A stretch of DNA of 64,000 nt from Akkermansia sp. (GTDB lineage: Bacteria > Verrucomicrobiota > Verrucomicrobiia > Verrucomicrobiales > Akkermansiaceae): NCBI GenBank assembly GCA_030536145.1, contig JAUNQN010000009.1:1-64000 (forward strand). The letters are read 5' to 3'. Shown piece by piece: positions 19,501-27,500 of the stretch. Position 1 is the first letter of the stretch. Each line of letters starts with the position of its first letter. The notes under the pieces were generated by a model. It did not search any database. It worked only from the letters and a program-made list of their open reading frames with translations, and was not told the DNA's origin. The translations under genes were made by a program, and so were the position numbers.

Positions 19501-20072
19501 GCATCATCGACGACCCGCGCTACGTGGCCATCGGCACCCTGCCGGACCTGGAGCCGGAGGAAATCCGCAACCAGCGGGAAATGGCGGGCATGATACGCGC
19601 CGTGGTGGTGAAGCTGACCAAGAACAACGACAAGTTTGCCATCATCACGGTGGAGGACTTTACCGGCAGCACGGAGGTGGCGGTGTGGCCCAAGACCTAC
19701 GCCGGAATCATGGACCAGCAGGCAGACATGCTGCAGGTGGGCAACTTTGTGCGCATCCGCGCCCGTATCCAGGAGGATGAGAAGACCGGCGGCAAGAAGG
19801 TGGCCGCCAACGGCCTGGACCTGCTTACCACCAACTCCCGCCGCAGCAACAAGAAGGAGGTGAAGCACTATGAGATTACGCTGAACACCGCCAGGCACGA
19901 CAAGGGGGACCTGGAGCTTATCTCCAAGGTGCTGCAGGAATACCCCGGCAAGGTACCCGTGTACATCCATTTCCGCAACTCCCTGGGCAACCGCGCCACC
20001 ATTGAGCTGGGAGAGCGCTACTGCGTGGCCCCCTGCCCCAAGCTGGACCAGGACCTCTCACTCTTCAGCTGA
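16554..20072 (+). CDS. dnaE: DNA polymerase III alpha subunit
   Basis: The catalytic replicative polymerase, 1172 residues from this ATG. The N-terminal PHP domain opens with FTHLHVHTEYSLLDG. The polymerase core has GRGSAAGSLVAYVM and the catalytic aspartates in PDIDIDFCQSRR (about 417-428). The helix-hairpin-helix and OB regions follow; an OB strand set is AIITVEDFTGSTEVAVWP. The chosen ATG begins the PHP motif; an upstream frame extension (to 16473) has no homology-like content. A -10-like TATACT lies at 16535-16540 without a clear -35. The serpin gene follows after 9 bases. Confidence 0.97.
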   Translation: MAFTHLHVHTEYSLLDGMIKTKGLIKRCEELGMHSVAITDHGNVFAAIEFMSNVKKHNKDIIAWNKEHPEEKKPLFKPILGCEVYVAPTPLDVKKQIPGRNKYCHLVLLCEDNVGWANLIKLVSRGHLEGFYYKPRVDYATLREFSKGLICLTGCVSGPMQEWILKDEPEKAEEVLLELVDIYGKDHLYVELQDHELEEERKCTPELVRLARKHDVPLVVTNDAHFLKADDHDAHDILICVGTGNKRDDSKRMRYPRSVYLKSEEEMLALFPEYPDAYENTNVIAERCNTSIKLDSTSTERYPEFATPDGSPREEYLRKICFEGLKERYPDATPERWKELSERLDYELSIINMLRFPSYFLITADFINWAKDHDIPVGPGRGSAAGSLVAYVMKITNIDPFKFSLIFERFLNPERVSPPDIDIDFCQSRRPEVIEYVRQKYGERAVTHIITYGTMGAKSVIKDVARVLDMSFSDSDKIAKLIESGPGVTLKTAWDSSEDLRNLVQNDATYAEIWSYAQKLEGTVRNVGMHAAGVVIGDRGLDDYVALTRDDLSNPQGEVVAQCDMGAIYNAGLLKMDFLGLKTLTVMKDAETYVRWRVPDFRYDTVDIQDADTLALLNRGETMGVFQLESGGMVDTCKRYGIDNIEDIIALLALYRPGAMQFMDDMIAVKKGLKEAEYEHPLLETVSGITYGVMIYQEQVQAAAKLLAGYTLGGADLLRRAMGHKDMQEMAEQRKRFVKGCWENNQIDEPTANAIFDKIQKFAGYGFNKSHSACYGHISYWTAYLKAHYPVEFLCGLMSNESTNEKIGVFIQEATRMGIEVLGPCVNHSAVKFQPETMPNGHLAVRFGLASVKSMSSETVRVIVEEREKNGPYKSLEDLCYRIPPSVVRRNQIEVLVKCGAFDWMHEPRAAIFETIEQCINGAAGVHKDNEAGQMSLFDMTMTTSTPVQQATPPEWPKDQRLADEKEYTGAYFSGHPLDSMRGIIDDPRYVAIGTLPDLEPEEIRNQREMAGMIRAVVVKLTKNNDKFAIITVEDFTGSTEVAVWPKTYAGIMDQQADMLQVGNFVRIRARIQEDEKTGGKKVAANGLDLLTTNSRRSNKKEVKHYEITLNTARHDKGDLELISKVLQEYPGKVPVYIHFRNSLGNRATIELGERYCVAPCPKLDQDLSLFS

Positions 20073-20081
20073 CCCGCCGCC

Positions 20082-21263
20082 ATGAAACTCACCCGCGCCA
20101 CCATCCCCGTCCTCGTCCTCCTCGGCTTTGCCGGCGGCTTCTTCGTGCCGCGCCTTTGGCAGGATTTCCAGTCCGGGCAGCAGGAGCTCAACCTTCCCCT
20201 GCGGGACATCGCCGTACCCGAAGGCGGCGTGGTGAGCGATTCCTTCTCCCTGCAGCTCTTCCATGCCGTGCTGCAGAGCGGTGAGCAGAATCCCATGGTG
20301 GCCCCCCTGCCCCTTACGGACCTGCTGCTGCACCTGCAGCAGGCAAGCGCCGGAACCACCCGCAAGGAGCTGGAAAACCTGCGCCTTTCCACCGGGGCAG
20401 ACCTGCAGTCCGTACCCGCGCACTACGGCTGCACCCTGGCCGTGAGCGACGACCTGCCCACCGGCACTGTCAACCCGCGCCTGATTACCCGCCTGCCGCT
20501 CAAATCCAGCCTGCCCCTCTCCCTTTCCCTGTTCAACGGCATGATCTGCCAGGCGGCCGACAACCCGGACGGCCAGATGGTGGACAGCACCAGCCTGAAC
20601 GCGGATACACGCCTGCTGGCTGCGGCGGCCATAGGTTTCACCGCGCAGTGGCAATACCCTTTCCAGCCCGGTGATACGGACAACAAGGCGGATTTCTACA
20701 ATGCGGACGGCGGCATTCCCCAGGTAGAGATGATGCACCTGCGCGCACCCCTGCGCTATGCCCGCGCCGCAGACGGCAGCTGGGAGGCCGCAGCCCTCTT
20801 CTTCAAGCCCCAGGGCAAGGGCACCCCGCTCGCCTTCATCGCCATCCTTCCCGCCGGGAACGCGCGCGAATTCGGCATAGCCCTCACCCCCGCACAGCTC
20901 AGCGAGATACGCACCGCCCTGGTTCAGGCGGAGCCCACGGATACCTCCCTGGCCATGCCGCGCATCTCCAGGAACACCCCCACGCGGGATTTCGCAGACC
21001 TCTTCCGCCGCATGGGGGCCGGTGCCATGTTTGACCCCGCCAAGGCGGATTTCTCCCCCATCACCCCCGCCAAGCTCAAGCTGGATGCCCTGCTGGACAA
21101 GGAGACCATCCACCTTGCAGAGACCGGCACCCGCCACACCCCGGACGGAACAGTCTCCCAGGGCCTGCAGAAGCTCACCCTGGACAAGCCCTTCATCTGG
21201 CTCGTCGCGGACCTCACTTCCCCCATGCCCCCGCACTTTATGGGGCTGGAGGAAAACCGCTGA
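20082..21263 (+). CDS. Serpin-family protein, membrane-anchored or secreted, with degenerate reactive loop
   Basis: The 393-residue product starts with a hydrophobic helix (TIPVLVLLGFAGGFFVPRL) that is a signal or anchor. The body matches the serpin fold: SFSLQLFHAVLQSGEQNPMVAPL (h-A/s6B region), GFTAQWQYPFQPGDTDNKADF, EMMHLRAPLRYA, then DFADLFRRMGAGAMFDPAKADFS, which is the diagnostic helix-F/strand region, and KPFIWLVADLTSPMPPHFMG at the end. Serpins trap serine or cysteine proteases. In the reactive-centre region only E-x-GT survives (LAETGTRHTPDG); the small-residue hinge is replaced by Arg/His/Pro/Asp, so protease inhibition is doubtful. It follows dnaE by 9 bases. Confidence 0.83.
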   Translation: MKLTRATIPVLVLLGFAGGFFVPRLWQDFQSGQQELNLPLRDIAVPEGGVVSDSFSLQLFHAVLQSGEQNPMVAPLPLTDLLLHLQQASAGTTRKELENLRLSTGADLQSVPAHYGCTLAVSDDLPTGTVNPRLITRLPLKSSLPLSLSLFNGMICQAADNPDGQMVDSTSLNADTRLLAAAAIGFTAQWQYPFQPGDTDNKADFYNADGGIPQVEMMHLRAPLRYARAADGSWEAAALFFKPQGKGTPLAFIAILPAGNAREFGIALTPAQLSEIRTALVQAEPTDTSLAMPRISRNTPTRDFADLFRRMGAGAMFDPAKADFSPITPAKLKLDALLDKETIHLAETGTRHTPDGTVSQGLQKLTLDKPFIWLVADLTSPMPPHFMGLEENR

Positions 21264-21307
21264 CACGGAACCTGTGGAAGAAGAACCCTAGCCTCCCCCT
21301 ATGACCC

Positions 21308-22378
21308 ATGGACTATACAATCGATACCATACGCCCGTTCATCTGCTTTGAAAGCGTGGCCGGCAGCCATGCGCACGGCCTGGCCAGGCCCGGGAGCGAC
21401 GAGGACCTGAAAGGCGTGTACCTGGCCCCGCTGCAGGATATCCTGACCGGCACGGCCCCCCGCGTGGTGAGCGATGAGAAGCAGGACCGCCAGTACACGG
21501 AGATGGGGGAATTCTGCCGCCAGCTCATGCTGAACAACAGCGGGGCCCTGGAGCTGCTGGGCTGCCTGGGGCAGGAGCAGCAGCTGCATGCCGCCCCCTG
21601 GTTCACAGATTTCTTCCGCCGCCACAATTTCCTTTCCCGCAAGTGCCTGCACACCTTCACGGGCAATGCCGAGGCCCAGCTCAAGCGCGTGCTCAGCACG
21701 CACGCCAAGGCCGTATCCCCGCCGGACGAGAGCCTGGGCCTGGCGGATTTCTGCCGCGTGGCCCAGGGAGCGGGCTCCCTGCCCCTGCCCACTTGGCTGG
21801 CCGCGCGCGGGCTTGGCATGAACCAGGTGTGCGCCGCCCCGGTGGCGGACTGCCCGCAGCTCTTCGCCCTGTTCCGGCGGGATACGGCAGCCGGCCTGCT
21901 GGGCCGTACCGGTGCCGCCGTGGCCACCCCGCAGCTGGACGGCACAGAGCCTTTCCTGGCCCACATGCAGGTGCTGGCAGAGGCGTACTCCCGCCACTGC
22001 CGCGCCGTGGCCCAATACCGCCGGTGGCAGCAGGAGCGCAACGGCAAGCGCCTGCAGACGGAGCTGGATGCAGAGCGCGGCGGTGCATACGACTGCAAGC
22101 ACATGGGCCACGTGATACGCCTGCTGCACATGGCGCGGGAGATTGCCGAAAGCGGGGAAATCCGCGTGAAACGCACGGAGGATGCCGCCCACCTGCGCGC
22201 CATACGCGCCGGGGCCGTGCCGCTGGACGACCTGCTGGCAGAGGCCCGCGCCTGCATGGATGCCCTGCCTGCCCTGTATGCAGCCTCACCCCTGCCGGAC
22301 ACACCCTGCCCCGGCGACTGGGAGCAGGACCTGGCCCGAATCCGCATCAAACTCCACACCATGATCAGCCATGAGTGA
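21308..22378 (+). CDS. RlaP-type nucleotidyltransferase domain protein (first of a pair)
   Basis: A 356-residue soluble protein with a polymerase-beta-like nucleotidyltransferase start: FESVAGSHAHGLARPGSDED, where G-S-x(5)-G and the acidic D-x-D-type pair (SDEDLKGVY) form the metal/NTP site. This pattern fits the RlaP/COG3541 family (RNA-repair-associated predicted nucleotidyltransferases). The central and C-terminal regions are helical, with DCKHMGHVIRLLHMAREIAE typical of the family's second half. Substrate is unknown. Its last 8 bases overlap the next gene, a second family member, so the two are probably translationally coupled. Confidence 0.82.
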   Translation: MDYTIDTIRPFICFESVAGSHAHGLARPGSDEDLKGVYLAPLQDILTGTAPRVVSDEKQDRQYTEMGEFCRQLMLNNSGALELLGCLGQEQQLHAAPWFTDFFRRHNFLSRKCLHTFTGNAEAQLKRVLSTHAKAVSPPDESLGLADFCRVAQGAGSLPLPTWLAARGLGMNQVCAAPVADCPQLFALFRRDTAAGLLGRTGAAVATPQLDGTEPFLAHMQVLAEAYSRHCRAVAQYRRWQQERNGKRLQTELDAERGGAYDCKHMGHVIRLLHMAREIAESGEIRVKRTEDAAHLRAIRAGAVPLDDLLAEARACMDALPALYAASPLPDTPCPGDWEQDLARIRIKLHTMISHE

Positions 22379-23147
22379 CATCATTCCCCAAATCCACGCC
22401 CGGCTGGATGCCCTGCAGCGCCACCACGGGTGCAGACTGCTGCTGGCCGCAGAATCCGGCAGCCGCTCCTGGGGCCACGCCTCGCAAGACAGCGACTACG
22501 ACGTGCGCTGCGTCTACTACCACCCGCAGGAAACCTACCTCTCCCTCACCCCGCCGCGGGACACCATCGAATGGGAGCTCAACCCCGTGTTCGACATCAC
22601 CGGCTGGGACCTGCGAAAGGCCCTGCAGCTGGCTCTCAAATCCAACATCAGCGTGTACGAGTGGGCGCACTCACCCATCCTGTACCGCAGCTCCCCCTGG
22701 CTGGAGGAATACCGGGCCGTGGTGGAGGGCGTGATGCAGCCCAGGCGCCTGGCCGCACGCTATGCCGGCATGGCCGCCAGCACCCGCAAGCGCTACCTGG
22801 GCCGCGCCGTGGTGCCCTACAAGGAGTATTTCTACGCCATACGCCCCCTGCTGGCCGCCCGCTGGGTGCTGCAAGAGCGCACCCACGCACCCGTGCGTTT
22901 TGCAGAGCTGCGCGCCGCCCTGCTCCCCGCAGACATGCAGGAGGAGGTGGACACCCTGCTGCACCTGCGCGCCGCCGGCAAGGAGAAGGCCGCCGGCCCC
23001 GCACGCCCCCTGGCAGAATCCTTCATCGACCGCGAACTCCAGTCCATCACCGACTCCCTGGCCGCCACCCCCATGCCGGACCTGCCGGACCCCGCCCCGC
23101 TGGACGACTTTTTCCGCCGCGTCATTAGGATGACGCCCACAGCCTGA
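22371..23147 (+). CDS. RlaP-type nucleotidyltransferase domain protein (second of a pair)
   Basis: A 258-residue protein with the canonical PF10127-like opening AAESGSRSWGHASQDSDYDV (about 25-44): G-S-x-x-W-G and D-x-D catalytic acids. YHPQETYLSLTPPRDTIEW and DLRKALQLALKSNISVYEWA also match this family. Relatives are small predicted nucleotidyltransferases found singly or near RNA-repair genes; no RNA ligase is visible here. It overlaps the preceding paralogue-like gene by 8 bases, and the AT-rich leader of the defence-type island begins shortly after its stop. Confidence 0.87.
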   Translation: MSDIIPQIHARLDALQRHHGCRLLLAAESGSRSWGHASQDSDYDVRCVYYHPQETYLSLTPPRDTIEWELNPVFDITGWDLRKALQLALKSNISVYEWAHSPILYRSSPWLEEYRAVVEGVMQPRRLAARYAGMAASTRKRYLGRAVVPYKEYFYAIRPLLAARWVLQERTHAPVRFAELRAALLPADMQEEVDTLLHLRAAGKEKAAGPARPLAESFIDRELQSITDSLAATPMPDLPDPAPLDDFFRRVIRMTPTA

Positions 23148-23276
23148 CACGGAACTGCCATCTTTACGTCCGGCGGGCGGATACACCTTCTTTTACCACC
23201 GGGAAATCGCCTATTTGTATTTTTATACATTCTAATATAATCATAAGACATTGTAGCTGTGCAGTGTGCAACCGCT

Positions 23277-23302
23277 AATTGTAATACACTTGTATTACAA
23301 TT
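23277..23302. promoter_or_regulatory. 26-bp near-perfect palindrome upstream of the RADAR-like island
   Basis: The 12-nt arm AATTGTAATACA (23277-23288) is the exact reverse complement of TGTATTACAATT (23291-23302), with only 2 central bases. It lies about 10 bp before a putative -35 (TTGATT, 23312-23317) and 87 bp before the first gene. There is no T tract placement that would make it a normal terminator for the preceding gene, so a dimeric repressor site is the more natural reading. No regulator gene is present in the island. Confidence 0.7.
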
Positions 23303-23311
23303 AAAAAGTGC

Positions 23312-23343
23312 TTGATTTTCAAAGCACCAAGGTGCATTATAGT
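23312..23343 (+). promoter_or_regulatory. Putative promoter of the HsdR-like/rdrA/rdrB genes
   Basis: TTGATT (23312-23317) is followed by CATTAT at 23335-23340 (17-nt spacer) or TATAGT at 23338-23343 (20-nt spacer). A GCACC-AA-GGTGC inverted repeat (23324-23335) lies in the spacer. The leader before the ATG at 23389 would be about 40 nt, unlike the leaderless layout of the surrounding host genes. Confidence 0.4.
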
Positions 23344-23388
23344 AGGGATTAAGGCATTATTCACCTAACCTCCAACTGTTACTCAACC

Positions 23389-24483
23389 ATGGACCTCATC
23401 GATACACTCACCCAGCTCTCCGGGCGCATCTCACGCCTGCAGGAGACTATTGAAACGGAAGAAGCCACCAAGAACGCCCTTATCATGCCCGTTATCCAGG
23501 CCCTGGGTTACAACGTGTTCGACCCGTTTGAGGTGGTGCCCGAATTCACCGCAGACGTGGGAACCAAGAAGAACGAGAAGGTGGACTATGTCATCATGCA
23601 GGACGGCAAGCCCTCCATCCTCATTGAATGCAAGTGCATCAACGCTCCGCTGAGCATCAACCACGCCAGCCAGCTCTACCGCTACTTTGCCTGCACGGAA
23701 GCACGCATCGCCATCCTGACCAATGGTATAGACTATCTCTTCTACACCGACATAGAGGCACCCAACGTAATGGACGACAAGCCCTTCTTCGAGTTCAACA
23801 TGCTCAGCATAGACCCCAAGAAAGTAGCCGAACTCAAGAAATTCTCCAAGAGCGCCTATGATTTGGGAAACATCCTCAGCAACGCCTCCGAACTCAAGTA
23901 CAAGAAGCAAATCCACCAGCTGCTGGACGCAGAGCTGGAATCCCCGACCGACGAGTTTGTGCGCCACTTTGCCAAACAGGTGTACAGCGGCATGCTCACC
24001 CCGGAGCGCCGCGCCCAGTTCTCTGCCATCGTTGGCCAGGCCTTCCGGGAGTGGGTGAACTCACTCGTCAGCCGCAGGCTCCAGAATGCCCTGGACGGGG
24101 TCTCCCCGGATATTCTGCCCGCCGCTCCCGCCGCCCCGCCTGCCGCAGCAGCCGAATCTCCCGATGCCTCCTCCGAGGACGAGAAGGATGACGGCATTGT
24201 CACCACGGAGGAGGAACTGGAAGGCTACCGCATCGTCCGCGCCATCCTGGCCCAAGTGGTAGATCCCGCCCGCGTTTTCCTGAAAGACACCAAGAGCTAC
24301 TGCGGCGTCCTCCTGGACCACAACGTCCGCAAGCCCCTCTGCCGCTTCCTCTTTACCAACACGCAGACCACCCTCATCCTGCTGGACAAGGAGCGGAACG
24401 AAAAACGCATCCCCATGGAGTCCGTACTGGACCTCTACAAGCACGCAGAAGAACTTATCGAGTACGCCAAGCTGTACCTGTAA
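23389..24483 (+). CDS. HsdR N-terminal-type nuclease domain protein (no helicase)
   Basis: A 364-residue soluble protein. Residues about 25-140 carry the type I restriction HsdR-N nuclease signature: D66 (KVDYVIM), then E80-x-K82 in ILIECKC, a PD-(D/E)xK site, and the Q95-x3-Y99 motif (SQLYRYF) seen in HsdR nucleases. There is no SF2 helicase, unlike full HsdR (about 1000 residues), and no HsdM or HsdS gene nearby. A Pro/Ala-rich linker (about 240-265) leads to a C-terminal domain of about 100 residues (GYRIVRAILAQVVDPARVF). Related stand-alone proteins are widespread and poorly characterised. It precedes the rdrA-like gene by 107 bases on the same strand and may be an accessory part of the island or an independent defence gene. 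Confidence 0.83.
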   Translation: MDLIDTLTQLSGRISRLQETIETEEATKNALIMPVIQALGYNVFDPFEVVPEFTADVGTKKNEKVDYVIMQDGKPSILIECKCINAPLSINHASQLYRYFACTEARIAILTNGIDYLFYTDIEAPNVMDDKPFFEFNMLSIDPKKVAELKKFSKSAYDLGNILSNASELKYKKQIHQLLDAELESPTDEFVRHFAKQVYSGMLTPERRAQFSAIVGQAFREWVNSLVSRRLQNALDGVSPDILPAAPAAPPAAAAESPDASSEDEKDDGIVTTEEELEGYRIVRAILAQVVDPARVFLKDTKSYCGVLLDHNVRKPLCRFLFTNTQTTLILLDKERNEKRIPMESVLDLYKHAEELIEYAKLYL

Positions 24484-24590
24484 CAACATAAACAAACACG
24501 TAGAATACCATCCACACAAAATTGCGCTGGTAAGCCCCCAGCATTTCTACCGTAACATCATCACCATCAAACAAAACCGTCCCCCTCGAT

Positions 24591-27500
24591 ATGAGCACAA
24601 TCACAATTAACCTGGACACACTCGATAGCACAGAAGCTCTGCAAAAGGGCGAACTGATTTTCCAAGAAGAATGCAACCATCTTGTCAAAAAAATCCAAGA
24701 CAAGGTTTGCGAAAACTATACTAAAACATCTTCCAATTCTTCCCGCAACAACAGCCACGGCACAATTACCGATGAAGCACGAAATATTCCGAGCTGCTTC
24801 TTCATTGACGGCGCGCGAGGATCAGGGAAATCCACACTACTGCGCGCCGTACGCGCAGCCCTATTAAATAACGACGACAACAAGACTCCCTCCATATACC
24901 CTCTTGCCGATGTAGATCCTACGGAGTTGGGAAAGGGCGAAAATTTCTTCATCCATCTTCTGGGGAGGGTGTACAAGATTCTCGAAGACAGCTTCAAGGA
25001 ATGGAATATCAATGAAGAGAAAAAAGAAAAGATCCACGCTGCCTTGGAAAATCTGAGACAAATGTCTAGCGGTCTACAGGTACTGATGGATGCAGATGAA
25101 GCCCTGAAGAAAAGCGACACTCCAGATTTTTTTCTGGAAAACTGCATAGACAAATGCGCAAGCAGCGTACACTTGCGGAAAAAGTTGGATGAACTGCTTG
25201 ACCACCTTTCCAAAATCACGCGCGCCGATGTATTCCTTGTCACCATTGATGATGCCGATCTTAATTTCAGCAAATGCGAGGATGTGCTGGAATACATAAG
25301 AAAATACATGCAAAGCCCGAGGCTCATCTTCATCTTTGCCGGGGACATGCAATTATATTCCCATATTGTGAGAGGGATGCAACTGAACAATTTTGGTGAA
25401 AAACTGCTCAACCATGACACTGCAGCTCACAATGACATGCGGAACATGCTTTTAGACAGCATGGAGGAACAATATCTGATGAAAATCTTCCCCGTTGACA
25501 ACAGGATCAAGATACAAAATTTGAAAGACATATTAGAAAACTCGTCAGAAATATATGTCAAATACAAAGGAGGAAAGGAAGATAAAACGCGTATACAAGA
25601 CTTGATTCAAGAGCTAATGGTTAGCCAACTCAACGTCGATTCAGCGCAAATATTTTCAGACTTGATCTATGCACTCCCCCTGCGTTCGTTCCTTTTTCTT
25701 CTGAGATACCTGACTAACAATCCAGAAAACCCAAATTCTCCGGAATCAGCCCAATATATATGGAAAGGAATACAGGAAGTCGCCACCCAGTCCCTTAACA
25801 AATTCAATATCAATTTCACACAAGAAGGAGCAGGAGACATTGAATCCTTGTACAAAAATATATTTCGGTATTATTCGGCTACATTCCAGTCGAATTCGGA
25901 TTTGGCATTGCGGAGAGTGGAGGGCGATGATAGCGTGAGACGAGTTGCCCTATTTTTAAGCGGAGCTGTAAGCCAAGCGACGAAATCTCTAAGTTCCAAG
26001 CTAAAATATTGGTGCTCCGTATTTCCCGTATGGCAGCGAATACGCGCCAACCGCCCTGGTAACCCAAGTTTCACTCGGGTGCTTATTGAACACTACTCAA
26101 AGCAGGAAAAGACACCCTGGGAAAACCTGGCCTGTTCTGCCATGATACCAGAAAATGGTCAACTTCCCGCATATCAAAACGGGCTCATCTGCTTACTCAA
26201 TGAAAATAGTGTCCAGGATTTCGAAAAGGGAACCGAAGGCAAGATAGGATTCCAGGAATTGGACAAAGAGTTACTCAACTACGAGACACCTTCAAATGCA
26301 TCAGAATTACTATATATTGCAGGTATCAATGCATGCCTCTGCCGCGTCGATGACAACACAGGGTCTTTTTTCCATCTCTCCATATACCACCTGTTGATGC
26401 ATATTGCCGAATGGCTGGATTTATATTCCAACATCGAAAACGGGACTAAGGATGAGGAGGTCAGGGCAAGCGCGCTAGCTGCTATCAAGGCAAAGCTAAG
26501 CAGCAAGCATACGGCCCCGGCCATCATAAGAATCCAGGACTGGAACATCAATGACACGAGAAACAGATCTTCCGATGGCACAACACACGTATTCAATAAC
26601 TCGTATCCTGACAATGCCACGAGAAACAGATCTTCCGAAACACACGTATTCTATAACTCGTATCCTGAAAATGTATACGAAGCCCCGGCAGAGGAGATAT
26701 ACCAGTGGCTTCAGAAATACGGCTCCGAATCATATACCTCTTTTGCATATGATTTCCAACAAGCTTGGGATGTCTTTATATCTCAGTGCGCAATGAAAGC
26801 GAACAATTACTCTGTTCAGTACCGGAATGACGAAAAACACCCCAAAGCGGGGAAGATTCTAAAAGATTTCATGACTTCTGTGCATCAGGCATTGGGATGT
26901 TTAAAGCAGACAATAGATTCCCCACAAAAAGACAACACACAGACGGTCTCCTCGCTGGCCGACAGCGTGAAAGCCTTCCCCATGTGGAAGGCTCTCATGG
27001 AAAAAAACAAAAAATTGAATGATATATTGGATACAGCCAATATCGGAGACATGGTGGACCTCACCAAGAAAGAGCACGTTCTTAAACTTAAGCGATTAAA
27101 AGGGGAAATTACCACAAAGGTAGAAGGATGTAAAAAGGTTGTAGAAACGCAGCAGTCTCTCGTAAACCAAACCCAACGGGAGATAGAAGAATTGGAAGAA
27201 CAAACACGATTGGCAGAAGAAGAAATTATGGCAACGGGAAAGGAACTTGACAGATTAGAAGAAGAAGCAGCGGGCTATAGAGAAAGAAGTAACAGGTATG
27301 AACAACAGGCTACGCAAGCATCTAAGAAATTAATAGAATTGTCAAGACTAGCCGCCCTTATAGAAAAGAGCGAAGGAGCAACATCGCCTGACATAGCCCC
27401 GGCACGCCGTGATGAGATACGGGCCCAGCTCAGCATGATAGCAGAAGAGCGCAGAGCTGCCCGTCTGGACATAAGAGAAACAGAGAAAAGCATTTCAGAG

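Noticed and set aside
16422-19970. Open frame of more than 1100 codons on the minus strand, continuous with the thioredoxin-fold gene
   Set aside because: It lies antisense to dnaE, has His/Val/Leu-rich composition typical of GC-rich shadow frames, and the real gene start at 16421 has a signal peptide and a promoter.
23148-23388. Attachment site or tRNA gene at the left edge of the island
   Set aside because: No tRNA-like cloverleaf, integrase or direct repeat pair was found by eye; only AT-rich sequence and the palindrome.
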